DNA from: JALOAD01 sp023228995 [NCBI: Candidatus Muiribacterium halophilum]
Lineage (GTDB): Bacteria > Muiribacteriota > Muiribacteriia > Muiribacteriales
Direction: 5' to 3'
DNA length: 64,000 nucleotides
Assembly (NCBI GenBank): GCA_023228995.1
Contig: JALOAD010000009.1
Span: 1 to 64,000, forward strand
This document shows, in pieces, positions 17,562 to 27,341 of this stretch. Under the pieces are notes generated by a model, which was not told where the DNA came from, made no database searches, and saw only the letters and a list, made by a program, of their open reading frames with translations. Made by a program: the position numbers and the translations under genes. Position 1 is the first letter of the stretch; the number at the start of each line of letters is the position of its first letter.

Positions 17562-19813
17562 CAAAGCTCTCCTTTATTTAAAAAAGCTAATACTGAGTTA
17601 ATAAATTCTTTTCTTTTTATCGGCTTTGGTATATATCCATTAAAGCCTGCTTTTAATATTTCTTTAAGTTCATCTTTCATTGCATAGGCAGTAAAAGCGA
17701 TAATAAAAGTTTTTTTAACTTTTCCTGTTTTTTCCATTTCTCGAATTTTTTTTAAAACTTCAAAACCATCCATTTCAGGCATTTGAATATCAAGTATTAT
17801 CAAATTATATTTATTTTTTGTCAATTTTTCAAGTCCTTCCTTCCCTGAACAGCATAAATCATTTGAAATGCCAATTTTTTTAAGATATGTTGATAAGAGA
17901 AATCTGTTTTCTTCCTGATCATCAATAACTAATATATTATAATTTAAAGCTTCATTTTTTATTTCTTCTTTGCTATCAAAAAGCCCAAGTTGAATATGTT
18001 TTTTACCTTTTTTATACAAAAATGTAAAGAAAAACTCTGAACCTTCTCCATAATTACTCTCAGCCCAAATTTTACCGCCCATTTTTTTAACTATCATACT
18101 GCTTATAGAAAGACCTAAACCAGTTCCACCGTATTTTCTAACAGTTGAATTATTTTCTTGAGCAAATGGTAAAAAAATAGCTTTAATCCTATCATTATTT
18201 ATACCTACTCCAGTGTCTTTAACAGATATTTGAATTTTATCATCAATTTCTATAACTTTAATTTTTATATAGCCTTTATCTGTAAATTTAACTGCATTAC
18301 CTATTAAATTAAATAATACCTGTCTTATTCTATAAGTATCACCTTTTATATACTCAGCAATATTTTCATCATATTCTAACATTAATTTTATGTGATTTTC
18401 ATTTGCTTTAAATTGAAAGATCTCGATTATATCTGCTACAAGTTCTTTTAAACTAAAATCTCTAAATTCAAGATCTAATTTGCCCGAATCAATCTTTGCA
18501 AGATCAAGAATATCATTTATAATTGCATAAAGATAATCACATGCTTTATTAAGTGTTTTTATATAATGACTTTGTTTTGGTGAAATATCAGTTTCTCCAA
18601 GAAGTTCAGTCATACCTATAATAGTATTTAGTGGAGTTCTTATTTCATGACTCATATTTGAAATAAATTTTATTTTATCCTGTGCTTTTTCTTCACTTTT
18701 TTCTCTTTGTCTTTCAAGTTTTTTTATATATTTTTTTCTGCCAGTAATATCTTGATATTGTAAAAAAATACTGTGTTTTTTATTATGGGATATATTAACT
18801 CTAGAAATATTTACATCAATATATATTTTGTTATTTTTAATTGTATTTATTAAATTATTTTGCAACAAAAAATTAAAATCTAATTCAATTTGAAGCGTTA
18901 AAATTTCACCTTTATCAATTAAATCATATTGTTTTTGAGATAAATTTATATAATCAAGAAGATTCCAGTCTTTTAAATCTTTTTTTTGATTAATTCCTAA
19001 TATATCCATTGCTTTTTTATTAATCTTTTCAATTTTTTTATTAATATTATATATTTCTTTACCTACTGGGGAATTTTCAAATACTTGTTTAAATTTATAT
19101 TCACTTTCAGAAAGTGCACTTAAAATATTTATCCAATTTGTCATATCAGAAGCAAATTCGATTACTTTACCGTTGTTTGTAACAATTGTCTCTAATGATA
19201 CAAAAAAATCATTATTATCTTTTTTTAAATATACAAGTTCACCTGTAAGATATTTTTGTTTTTTTACAATTTCAAACCTTTTTTTTGCAACTGATCTCAT
19301 CTCAATTGCAATAAATTCATTATAATCTTTTCCAATTACCTCTTTTTCATCAAAACCTGTAATTTCCAAATATTTTTTATTTACTTTAACTATTTTCCCA
19401 GTTTCCAAATCCCGAATTATAATAAGTTCTCTTGAATTATCGATTTGATCAAGTAAATATTCTCTAGCACAATTAATATTTTTATCTGCATACTCACTTA
19501 TAAGTTTGGATAATATAAGAATTATTCCGGGTAAATCTTTTTTTATAGAGTTTAATATACTATTTTTTGCACCTTTTATATTTATTATATTTTTATCAAT
19601 ATAAAAAACACAGTCTGATTTATCATTATAAGAATTTTGAATTTTATAACTATTTTCATTTGAATATAAATCTGATTGATTACTAATTTCAGAAACTTCA
19701 TAACTATGAGCTTCTAAATATTTGGTTATTATATCAATTATATTAAATATGTTATTTTTTGATTCTATTATAGCTAAACATAAATTTAAATTGAGATTTT
19801 CTATTATTTTCAC
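17561..19813 (-). CDS. Hybrid sensor histidine kinase (PAS-PAS-HisKA-HATPase-REC)
   Basis: 750 aa, GTG start with AGGAA upstream. Order: an unassigned N-terminal region (1-115), PAS (about 125-225), a second PAS-like region (about 240-360), HisKA with the phospho-acceptor His389 in SNMSHEIRTPLN, HATPase (N box NLIGNAVKF, G1 DTGVGI, G2 GGTGLGLSIS), and a receiver domain with Asp675 (LIILDIQMPEMDG) and Lys730. No membrane segment is evident, so it probably senses a cytosolic signal. There is no output domain, hence a phosphorelay to an unlinked protein is likely. Its coupling to a sugar kinase gene by TGATG suggests a link to carbon supply, which is inference. Confidence 0.9.
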   Translation of the reverse strand: MKIIENLNLNLCLAIIESKNNIFNIIDIITKYLEAHSYEVSEISNQSDLYSNENSYKIQNSYNDKSDCVFYIDKNIINIKGAKNSILNSIKKDLPGIILILSKLISEYADKNINCAREYLLDQIDNSRELIIIRDLETGKIVKVNKKYLEITGFDEKEVIGKDYNEFIAIEMRSVAKKRFEIVKKQKYLTGELVYLKKDNNDFFVSLETIVTNNGKVIEFASDMTNWINILSALSESEYKFKQVFENSPVGKEIYNINKKIEKINKKAMDILGINQKKDLKDWNLLDYINLSQKQYDLIDKGEILTLQIELDFNFLLQNNLINTIKNNKIYIDVNISRVNISHNKKHSIFLQYQDITGRKKYIKKLERQREKSEEKAQDKIKFISNMSHEIRTPLNTIIGMTELLGETDISPKQSHYIKTLNKACDYLYAIINDILDLAKIDSGKLDLEFRDFSLKELVADIIEIFQFKANENHIKLMLEYDENIAEYIKGDTYRIRQVLFNLIGNAVKFTDKGYIKIKVIEIDDKIQISVKDTGVGINNDRIKAIFLPFAQENNSTVRKYGGTGLGLSISSMIVKKMGGKIWAESNYGEGSEFFFTFLYKKGKKHIQLGLFDSKEEIKNEALNYNILVIDDQEENRFLLSTYLKKIGISNDLCCSGKEGLEKLTKNKYNLIILDIQMPEMDGFEVLKKIREMEKTGKVKKTFIIAFTAYAMKDELKEILKAGFNGYIPKPIKRKEFINSVLAFLNKGEL

Positions 19814-19850
19814 TTATGTTTTCCTATTAGTTAGATAATACATATATATT

Positions 19851-19879
19851 AGTATAACTATAAAATATTAAAAAATCAA
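19851..19879 (-). promoter_or_regulatory. Sigma70-type promoter of the hybrid kinase operon
   Basis: Minus strand: TTGATT (-35, 19874-19879), 17-base spacer, TATACT (-10, 19851-19856), about 37 bases before the GTG start. Confidence 0.55.
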
Positions 19880-19903
19880 ATAGAATAAAAAAAGGTAAGA
19901 GAG

Positions 19904-19985
19904 TTTAAGGAGTTGAGTGTTAAAAACCTCACTAAAAAGCAATAATTTTTTTCACTGCTTTTAACTCTTTAACCCTCTAACCCTT
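19904..19985. repeat. Dispersed inverted repeat, family C copy
   Basis: TTTAAGGAGTTGAGTGTTAA on the left and a TTTTAACTCTTTAACCCTCT block inverted on the right. A larger version is at 26027-26230, and partial pieces are near 41260-41283 and 52594-52625. No coding potential. Confidence 0.5.
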
Positions 19986-20000
19986 GAACATTTAGACTCT

Positions 20001-20570
20001 TTATTTTTTTCTCTTTTTTAATAAAAAATTTATTCCATCTAATATTAATGTAAATATATAAATAACACCTAAGTTAATACTATATGCAAAAAAAAGCCAT
20101 TGAATAGGACTTTTCCATTTTACAATTATTGATATTGTATTTGTAATTGCGATTGTAAACATAAGTACAAAACCAACTAAAAAAAAGGAACCTAAACCTG
20201 GTCTTGTTTTTAAAAAAATATCTTTTATATCTATTTTGCCTTTATATTGCTTTGAAGTATCAATTATACCATATATATATTTAGAATAAATAATCTCAAG
20301 AACCCACATAACAATCACAAAATAAACTGCAAAATAAAGTGCTTGAGTTAATCCAGCATTTTGTTTATAAAAAACACTCATAAATCCTGAACCAACAGCA
20401 ATAAATACACACCACATTATATGAAATATTCTATTTGCTTTTTTTATACTTTTAATTAAACCATTATCAACTTCAAAAGCTCTTGTATCTTTAAGACTAT
20501 GAACATAATAATCTTTGTTTTTTATCTTTGTAAACAAAAACCTTCTAAAAATATTTTCAAAAACATACAT
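20001..20570 (-). CDS. Four-helix membrane protein of unknown function
   Basis: 189 aa with four hydrophobic segments (about residues 47-65, 77-96, 127-150 and 160-180) and short polar ends. I recognise no family. It starts 18 bases after the stop of the second ABC exporter gene, with AAAGGAG upstream, so it belongs to that operon and may be an accessory of the exporter. Confidence 0.65.
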   Translation of the reverse strand: MYVFENIFRRFLFTKIKNKDYYVHSLKDTRAFEVDNGLIKSIKKANRIFHIMWCVFIAVGSGFMSVFYKQNAGLTQALYFAVYFVIVMWVLEIIYSKYIYGIIDTSKQYKGKIDIKDIFLKTRPGLGSFFLVGFVLMFTIAITNTISIIVKWKSPIQWLFFAYSINLGVIYIFTLILDGINFLLKKRKK

Positions 20571-20588
20571 AAAATCTCCTTTTGAACT

Positions 20589-22379
20589 TTAATTCTCGCT
20601 ATATAACTCTTTATATATAGGACTTTTTTTTATAAGTTCATTGTGTTTTCCAAATGCTTCTATTTTTCCATTGTTTAAAACAATTATTTTATCAGCCATT
20701 AATGCAGTCGACATTCTATGAGTGACAATTATACAGGTAATATCTTTATGTTCTTTTTCAAGTTGTTGCCAAAACATTTTTTCATTTTCAGCATCTAAAG
20801 CAGAAGTTATATCATCCATAAGAATAATATCAGGATATCCGCTTAATGCTCGGGCTATAGATAATCTTTGTCTCTGACCTCCAGAAAGTCCAATTCCTTT
20901 TTGACCAAGTTTTTCTTCATATTTTTTATCAAGTTTATCAATTTCTTCATGAAGCTGTGACATCTTGGAATTTCTAATTATTATTTCTTCTGATATATTT
21001 CTCCAAAAATCTATATTACTCCAAATGCTTTCTGAAAATATAAGTGGTTCTTGCTGAATATATCCGATTTTTTTAAGATAACTATTTCTTGATATATTTT
21101 CAACTGGAATATTATTAATTAATATTTTCCCTTTATCATGTATATAAATTCCCGAAAAAACATTAAGTAAAGTAGTTTTTCCAGAACCAATTCTTCCTAT
21201 AATAGCAATTTTTTCTCCACCATTTATTTTAAAACTAATATTTTTCAAACTAAATGGTTCTTTACTATTATAGTCTTTATTTTCAAATTTAAAACTTACA
21301 TTTTCAAATACTATATTTTGAATTTTATCCTCAAGCTCGACTTTTGTAGATTCATCTTCTATATCATACATATAATCATCAATTTCATCTAATCTATCAA
21401 TAACTGTAAATGCTTGACTTCCTGTTACAAAAAATTGAGGAATATCAATCAGTGGAAATATAATCATACCTAAATATGTATAAAATGCAAAATAAGTTCC
21501 AACCGTTATATCTCCATTTATAACCTTTATTCCACCATAAAATAAAACTGCAACTTGAGCAATATGTATTATTACAGTAAAAAATACATGAAATAATCCC
21601 ATTATTTTAACAGCTTCAACTTCAATATCAAATCTTTCTTCTAAAACTTTTTTAAATTTTTCTTTTTGAAACAATTCTGCACTAAAAGATTTTACAATTT
21701 TAATTCCTGAAAATGCAGATTCTAAAAAATCATTTGTAATTGAAACTCTTTTTCTAGTTTCTGAAAATATCGCTCTTATTTTTTTTTCTAATATAAAAAA
21801 AACTCCAACTACAAAAGGTACTGGTATTATAGAAATTAGAGTTAATTTATAATCAAGTGAAAACATAATTGCAACACAAAAAATTACAATACATAGTGAA
21901 TTAAATGCTCTAAAAAATCCAGAACACATAAACCAGGGAATACCTGGTGGATGAGATTTTATATCGGTTGTTATTCTTGTTGTTACATCTCCTGTTCTAA
22001 ATTTCATAAAAAATGGATGTTGTTTTTGTAATAATTTTTTAAAATATATATTTCTAAGAAGCATTTCGAATTTAAGATTAAGTTTTCCTCTATAATAAGG
22101 ATAAAGATTCGCTATTATCATTCCTAATGCAAAAAGTAAAAGTATTCCTGTAATATTATATTTAAGTTGATTTAGAGAATTTACATTAATTAAATCTTTA
22201 TTATTAAAAAACTCAACAATTCTATCTAAAATAGATTTAAATACTAGCGGATACAAAGAAGTTACAGCTGTTGATAGTATAGTAAAAAGAAAAAGCATTA
22301 CTGCGTAACCTTTAAATTCTTTATAATGATTTAAAATCCATTTATAATAATAAAAAATATTTTTCTTTCTAGTATTCAA
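20589..22379 (-). CDS. ABC exporter half-transporter, degenerate-site subunit
   Basis: 596 aa: six-helix membrane domain (about 1-320) followed by an ATPase domain. Walker A GRIGSGKTTLL and signature LSGGQRQRLSIARAL are canonical, but Walker B reads ILMDDITSALD, with Asp where the catalytic Glu normally stands. That is the hallmark of the non-hydrolysing partner in heterodimeric exporters such as TM287/288. The start is TTG and overlaps the upstream stop (TTGA). Substrate unknown: multidrug, peptide or lipid export are all possible. Integral inner-membrane protein. Confidence 0.88.
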   Translation of the reverse strand: MNTRKKNIFYYYKWILNHYKEFKGYAVMLFLFTILSTAVTSLYPLVFKSILDRIVEFFNNKDLINVNSLNQLKYNITGILLLFALGMIIANLYPYYRGKLNLKFEMLLRNIYFKKLLQKQHPFFMKFRTGDVTTRITTDIKSHPPGIPWFMCSGFFRAFNSLCIVIFCVAIMFSLDYKLTLISIIPVPFVVGVFFILEKKIRAIFSETRKRVSITNDFLESAFSGIKIVKSFSAELFQKEKFKKVLEERFDIEVEAVKIMGLFHVFFTVIIHIAQVAVLFYGGIKVINGDITVGTYFAFYTYLGMIIFPLIDIPQFFVTGSQAFTVIDRLDEIDDYMYDIEDESTKVELEDKIQNIVFENVSFKFENKDYNSKEPFSLKNISFKINGGEKIAIIGRIGSGKTTLLNVFSGIYIHDKGKILINNIPVENISRNSYLKKIGYIQQEPLIFSESIWSNIDFWRNISEEIIIRNSKMSQLHEEIDKLDKKYEEKLGQKGIGLSGGQRQRLSIARALSGYPDIILMDDITSALDAENEKMFWQQLEKEHKDITCIIVTHRMSTALMADKIIVLNNGKIEAFGKHNELIKKSPIYKELYSEN

Positions 22380-24124
22380 TTGTTTTCCTTCAATGGTTTT
22401 GTTTTTTGAATATTATACAGTTTTGAATACAAACCATTGTTTTTTATAAGTTTAGAATGATTTCCAGCTTCCACAATATTTCCATTTTCCATTACAATTA
22501 TTCTATCAGAATTTTCAATAGTAGATAATCTATGAGCAATTATTATAGATGTTCTATCTTTAATTAATTTAAAAAGAGCTTGTTGAATATATTTTTCAGT
22601 AATTGTATCAATACTTGAAGTAGCTTCATCAAGTATAAGAATATCAGGATTTCTAACAAAAGCTCTGGTAAACGAAATTAATTGCCTTTCTCCCATAGAA
22701 AGATTTTTACCATCTTCTGAAAGTTCTGTATAAAAACCTTTTTCAAGTTTTTCTATAAATTCAATTGAACCTAATTCTATTGCAGCTTGAATAACTCTTT
22801 CATCTTTAATTTCATCATTAAAAGCTTTTAGATTTTCCATTATAGTGCCAGGAAATAAATTAACTTCCTGTAAAACTAAAGCAATTTTTTCTCTAAGACC
22901 TAATATTGATATATTTTTTATATTGACATTATCAATATATATATCTCCATTATTACAATCATAAAATCGTAATAATAAATTTATTAAAGTAGTCTTTCCA
23001 GAACCTGATGGTCCAATTACAGCAATTTGCTCACCTTTTTTTATTTCAAGCGAAAAATCTTTTAAAATATAATCATTTTCATATTTAAAAGAAATATTAT
23101 CAAATAAAATTTTATCTTTAAGTTGTATTTTTTCATAATTAAAATCAATATCTTTAACATCTGTTTTTGTATCAAGCACATCAAATATCCTTTCACATGC
23201 GCCTAGTGATACATTAATCTGATTAACAACCATCATAAGATTTCTCATAGGCCAAAAAAACTGTCTCATAAGCTCACCAAACATTATTAAAGTTCCAACA
23301 GTCATGGTCCCGTTATAAATACCATTTATCCCATACCAAAGAATAAGAATCATAGATGCACTTTCAGAAAAAAAGGAAAAAAAAGACCAAAAAACAAAAT
23401 TATCATAAAACATAGCTTTGTTTTCAAGATTAAACTTTTTTTGACTATATTCTTCTAGTTTATTATAAACTTTATCCTGAGCTAAAAAAAGCTGTATAAG
23501 AGGAATTCCTCTAACATATTCAGCAATATAACCAGATATTTCACTATTTTTTTTACGAACATTTATCCAAATTTTTCTAAGTAAAGTCAAATAATAATAA
23601 AAAACTACAAATATAAAAGGAAGGGAAAGAAAAATTATAGCTCCTAAATACGGTTGTTCATAAGTTATTATACAAAGAATACCTATAAGTACAATTACAC
23701 TTGAAAACAGCATTATAGCAGAATTTGTAAAAATAACTTTTAATTGTTCAACATCACTTTCAACTCTTGACATAAGTTTACCAGATTGATTTTTATCAAA
23801 AAACGACATACCAAGGGTCATTATATGTGAAAAAACTCTATTTTTAACACTATTTACAACTCTTATACCAAGTTTTGAAGTAATTAAAACCTGAATATAT
23901 GACGTTATTGCTCCTAAAATTAAAAATAATAAAAACATTCCTGAATAAAAAAATATAATATCACGATTTCCGCCAACAATTGCATTATCAATAATTTTCC
24001 TCATAAAATAAGGTCTGCCAAGCTGAAACACAGTAACAAAAAGTACAGTTATAATTGAATAAAAAAAACTTAACTTTTCTTCCTTAAAATACGGAAATAA
24101 TCTATAAAGTAAACTTTTTTTCAT
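22376..24124 (-). CDS. ABC exporter half-transporter, catalytic subunit
   Basis: 582 aa from the ATG at 24124 (GGAG nine bases upstream; an earlier in-frame ATG at 24139 has no such site). Six-helix membrane domain, then an ATPase with GPSGSGKTTLI, ILILDEATSSID (catalytic Glu present) and IIAHRLST. Its signature reads LSMGERQ instead of LSGGQ. This weakened signature faces the weakened Walker B of the partner, so both changes fall in the same composite ATP site, leaving one good site made of this Walker B and the partner's LSGGQ. First gene of a three-gene operon. Confidence 0.88.
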   Translation of the reverse strand: MKKSLLYRLFPYFKEEKLSFFYSIITVLFVTVFQLGRPYFMRKIIDNAIVGGNRDIIFFYSGMFLLFLILGAITSYIQVLITSKLGIRVVNSVKNRVFSHIMTLGMSFFDKNQSGKLMSRVESDVEQLKVIFTNSAIMLFSSVIVLIGILCIITYEQPYLGAIIFLSLPFIFVVFYYYLTLLRKIWINVRKKNSEISGYIAEYVRGIPLIQLFLAQDKVYNKLEEYSQKKFNLENKAMFYDNFVFWSFFSFFSESASMILILWYGINGIYNGTMTVGTLIMFGELMRQFFWPMRNLMMVVNQINVSLGACERIFDVLDTKTDVKDIDFNYEKIQLKDKILFDNISFKYENDYILKDFSLEIKKGEQIAVIGPSGSGKTTLINLLLRFYDCNNGDIYIDNVNIKNISILGLREKIALVLQEVNLFPGTIMENLKAFNDEIKDERVIQAAIELGSIEFIEKLEKGFYTELSEDGKNLSMGERQLISFTRAFVRNPDILILDEATSSIDTITEKYIQQALFKLIKDRTSIIIAHRLSTIENSDRIIVMENGNIVEAGNHSKLIKNNGLYSKLYNIQKTKPLKENN

Positions 24125-24257
24125 ATAAAAATACTCCATAATAAATAAACATAGGACATATTAACAAAAAAACTTTAAAATTACCAAATTGATAAAAAAC
24201 ACCTAGCAATTGACAAGACAATATAGTACAACAATTAAAGGTGTTAGTTTTTAAATA

Positions 24258-24288
24258 AAAAAAGCCCTGAATACTCAGGGCTTTTTTG
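24258..24288. terminator. Bidirectional rho-independent terminator
   Basis: AAAGCCCTGA and TCAGGGCTTT around ATAC, with A and T runs on the outside. It ends the minus-strand C11 gene. Confidence 0.85.
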
Positions 24289-24307
24289 CATTTACTATAA
24301 ATAAAAC

Positions 24308-25780
24308 TTAATCAATTTTTTCTAAAACAACAGCAAGTTCAGGGTGTTCTTCCATAGCTTGTATAAGTTTTTCATAAGCTTGGTTTTCACCAACAGCTCT
24401 ATTGAAAGTAATAAGTTTTGCAGCATTTGCAGCAAGTGCATCTATTTCGGCATATTTTTCAGCTTCTGGCATATTTTTACCAAATATATCAATCAAAGCA
24501 CCAATAATACCAATAACAGTTTCAACTGTACTGTTTTCACTACCTTCAGAAACTGTTTCATCTGAAGAATTAGCATAAGAATTACTTTTGTAATATCTAT
24601 TTAACATTTCATCCCAACCAGTGTTTTTTGCAAATTCAGTTTTTACATAATGGGATTTATACTGATTTTTTTGAGGAGCATAAATTGCAATACCATGAGA
24701 ATCTTTCATTTTAGTTCCCTGATATTTAGACATAATAACTGCACTTTTAACTGCTCTCATAACATTTGCAGATTTAGCTTTTACTTCTCTATTAGAAGTC
24801 TTAGCTGCTAACAATTCACAAAAGTTATAAAGATCTTTATAAAAATCATATTCATATTTTTGTGCATTACTCATTGCATGAGCAACTGTTTCACCTTCTG
24901 TATCCATATTCTGATATAAAACTGCTGATAACTGATCAACAGCATTTACAACAGCATCAGTCTTTGAAAGATCAACGCTTGACTGAGTTATAGCTGGAGG
25001 GCCATACCAAGAACTTGTAGTTTTGTATGAAGCCATATATTCTTCAACAATTCTTTTTGTAAAAGAAGAACTTGAAATTGAAGGATTTGAAGTTACTGCT
25101 TTTAATATTGGAGTATAAGGCCATCCATCTCCAGGCTCAGTTTCTTCAGATGCAATCATATATTTAATATAATCAGACTGCTGTGCTGCAATTTCTATCA
25201 TACCCATAAGACATGCATCAAAAGCTACAATATCCATTTTTCTGCCAAGTTTTGTATACATACCTTCAGCAATTTGTTTCATACCAACTGAATCAATATG
25301 ATTACCTGATTCATCATCATAAGAAATACCTTTAACTAATGCTTCAGGTTGTGTATTTTCTTTAAGCCAACCTGCACCATGATTCCAATAAACAAACATA
25401 TATCTTTTAGCTGGATAATTATCAACTGTCCAGTTAAAAAATCTTATTGCTTCTCTATAAGAACCCATATCTACTTCACCAAGTTCTTTTACAACTGGAG
25501 AAGTAATTTTATTAAAATCATTGTCTTTTTGAATATGTAATATTTTTGTATTAGTCCAGTCTCCATTGGATTTATCATAACCTTTTGCTCGGTCAAACTG
25601 TACAATTATATCAACATTATCTGTAGAACCTATTTTTTCCATTTCATTAACATCTTTAATACCAGCACTTTCAAGATTGTTGTCACCATTTAAAAACACC
25701 ATTATAGTCCATTCTTTTTGTGCATGTGTCATGGTTGCCAACAAGAAAAACACTGATAATAGCACTAATGTTTTCTTCAT
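24308..25780 (-). CDS. Secreted clostripain-family (C11) cysteine peptidase
   Basis: 490 aa with a signal peptide ending near THA (residue 20). WTIMVFLNGDNNLE begins the catalytic domain; His134 lies in YWNHGAGW and Cys190 in AFDACLMGM, the catalytic pair of the family. GDGWPYTPILKAV near residue 225 is also shared with the paralogue at 257-1729. The C-terminal ~100 residues (after about 390) are helical and unlike the paralogue. AGGAGG precedes the start. It is monocistronic, with its own terminator. Probably an extracellular or surface proteolytic enzyme. Confidence 0.9.
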   Translation of the reverse strand: MKKTLVLLSVFFLLATMTHAQKEWTIMVFLNGDNNLESAGIKDVNEMEKIGSTDNVDIIVQFDRAKGYDKSNGDWTNTKILHIQKDNDFNKITSPVVKELGEVDMGSYREAIRFFNWTVDNYPAKRYMFVYWNHGAGWLKENTQPEALVKGISYDDESGNHIDSVGMKQIAEGMYTKLGRKMDIVAFDACLMGMIEIAAQQSDYIKYMIASEETEPGDGWPYTPILKAVTSNPSISSSSFTKRIVEEYMASYKTTSSWYGPPAITQSSVDLSKTDAVVNAVDQLSAVLYQNMDTEGETVAHAMSNAQKYEYDFYKDLYNFCELLAAKTSNREVKAKSANVMRAVKSAVIMSKYQGTKMKDSHGIAIYAPQKNQYKSHYVKTEFAKNTGWDEMLNRYYKSNSYANSSDETVSEGSENSTVETVIGIIGALIDIFGKNMPEAEKYAEIDALAANAAKLITFNRAVGENQAYEKLIQAMEEHPELAVVLEKID

Positions 25781-25984
25781 ACTTCCTCCTGTAATTTTAT
25801 GTTACTATAATTTTAACTGTTTTTTTGTAAAAAATCTATTAGTTTTTTAAGAAGCAATTAAATAATAAATAAATGGAAAAACTAAACCCGGTGAAGTGGT
25901 GAATAGTGAAATAGTGAAGTGGGAGAAACAGGAAAGTCAGGAATTCCGGGTTCATGTATGCTTGAAGAATAATTAAAAAACGAG

Positions 25985-26010
25985 ATCCCGGCTAAGAATC
26001 ACACCGGGAT
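25985..26010. repeat. REP-like palindrome (ATCCCGG...CCGGGAT)
   Basis: A 26-base hairpin with a 7-bp stem, ATCCCGG / CCGGGAT, much more GC-rich than its surroundings. Same family as the cluster at 32397-32512 and the copy at 56802-56828. Confidence 0.65.
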
Positions 26011-26026
26011 GATAAAAATAAAAAAA

Positions 26027-26230
26027 GTTAAGGAGTTGAGTGTTAAAAGCGAAAAATCAGTTTACTTTATATACTTACTAAAACTATTTAACTAAAATGT
26101 GACTTTGTTTTTTTGTCACTAATGTCATAAAATGACATGTCACGCTCTATTAGTCACAGCTTTTTGTACTTTGCTTTTCCTATTTCACGCTCTCACCCTC
26201 AACCCTCAACTCTTTAACCCTTTAACTTTT
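26027..26230. repeat. Dispersed inverted repeat, family C, long copy
   Basis: Left end AGTTAAGGAGTTGAGTGTTA; the right end carries repeated CCCTCAA/TTTAACCC blocks in inverted orientation. It encloses the dispersed GTGACATGTCA repeat and lies directly after the stop of the PreA-like gene. Confidence 0.45.
26109..26164. repeat. Dispersed ~50-bp repeat with GTGACATGTCA core
   Basis: The reverse complement closely matches 32556-32608 (shared GCGTGACATGTCA, GACATTAGTGACAAAAA and AGCTGTGAC blocks). A 23-bp piece reappears at 52641-52663. The core contains short palindromes. Function unknown. Confidence 0.5.
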
Positions 26231-27341
26231 ACTTAATTTTAAGCACTTTCACCGGACATACTGTTGTGCAATATCCACAACCTAAACAAATTGCTTCATC
26301 ATAAACTGGAATTTTACCATTTTCAGATTGAGTCATAGTAATTGCTCCATGCATACAACTTTTTTCACATTTTCCGCATGATATACATTTTTTTTCATCA
26401 ATAAGTTCTGGAACAACAACATTATATCTTATGGTTTTTTTCTTTTGCATTTTATTAAAATAAAGATCTTTAACATCATTTACTGAATCATAACCGTGTT
26501 TATCAAGCCAATCACTCATTTCTTGTGCAATTCTGCCATAAGCTTTATGACCTTCTTTAATAACTATAGAACAAATTTGAACAGCTGAAGCTCCAGCCAT
26601 CATAAATTTGATAGCATCTTCTCCAGTCTCAATTCCACCTACACCAAATATAGGTTTATTAAATACTTGTCTTATTTCATAAACACATCTTAATGCTAAT
26701 GGCATAATAGCTTTTCCTGACATCCATCCAAAACCATTTTCACTATCTAAAAAAGGAGTTACATCTTCAGGATCAAAATCAAGTGCAGGGCCTAATGAAT
26801 TAACAGCTACAAGAGCATCAATATAAGGATCTATAGCTTTTACGAGCTCAGCAATATCAGGCACATTAGGGCTTATCTTAGCTATTACAGGTAAATTTGT
26901 TCCTTGTTTAAGTGCTTTTGCACTTTCAACAACAGGAGTTATATCTTTACCAAGATAATGTATTGAAAATTCAATCGCATCAACATAACCAGTTTTAGCA
27001 ATTTCAGGTCCTAATTTTGCAAGATCATCTTTTCCATATCCAACACTTGCAATAAGAGGAAGTCCAGTTGATTTTGCTTTTTTATATTCAGTTGCAACAA
27101 ATTTTTCCCAAGGTTCTTCTGACCATAATTCAGCATTTAAAAGTCCACCAGCAACTGTTTTTGCAATATTTGGATGAGGAACTTTTGCAGGTATTACAGA
27201 AACTGTTTTTGCAACAATACCACCAGCTCCATTTTTTGCTGCTAAAATCATTCTATCACCATCCCATACATTTGGACCTGCCGCAGGCATTACAGGATTT
27301 TTAAATTTCATTCCTAAAATTTCAACTTTTAAATCAGCCAT
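26229..27341 (-). CDS. PreA/DHOD-like flavin oxidoreductase with two 4Fe-4S clusters
   Basis: 370 aa. Residues 1-300 form a dihydroorotate-dehydrogenase-type TIM barrel (LGMKFKNPVMPAAGPNVWDG, AVNSLGPALDFDPE, FGVGGIETGEDAIKFMMAGA). The C-terminal 60 residues carry two ferredoxin motifs, CISCGKCEKSC and CLGCGYCTTVC. This is the layout of PreA, the catalytic subunit of NAD-dependent dihydropyrimidine dehydrogenase, and of uncharacterised relatives. No PreT partner is adjacent. It shares one base with the stop of the 2Fe-2S subunit gene (TAATG), so it belongs to the molybdenum hydroxylase operon and may receive or deliver electrons or process a heterocyclic product. The exact substrate is unknown. 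Confidence 0.78.
   Translation of the reverse strand: MADLKVEILGMKFKNPVMPAAGPNVWDGDRMILAAKNGAGGIVAKTVSVIPAKVPHPNIAKTVAGGLLNAELWSEEPWEKFVATEYKKAKSTGLPLIASVGYGKDDLAKLGPEIAKTGYVDAIEFSIHYLGKDITPVVESAKALKQGTNLPVIAKISPNVPDIAELVKAIDPYIDALVAVNSLGPALDFDPEDVTPFLDSENGFGWMSGKAIMPLALRCVYEIRQVFNKPIFGVGGIETGEDAIKFMMAGASAVQICSIVIKEGHKAYGRIAQEMSDWLDKHGYDSVNDVKDLYFNKMQKKKTIRYNVVVPELIDEKKCISCGKCEKSCMHGAITMTQSENGKIPVYDEAICLGCGYCTTVCPVKVLKIK

Larger units (their letters stand above)
25781..26228. other. Gene-free repeat island
   Basis: About 450 bases without a convincing gene. It holds an inverted AACCCGG/CCGGGTT pair (25885-25953) enclosing repeated GTGAA units, one REP palindrome (25985-26010), part of a family C repeat (26027-26230) and one copy of a dispersed ~50-bp repeat (26109-26164). 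Confidence 0.6.
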
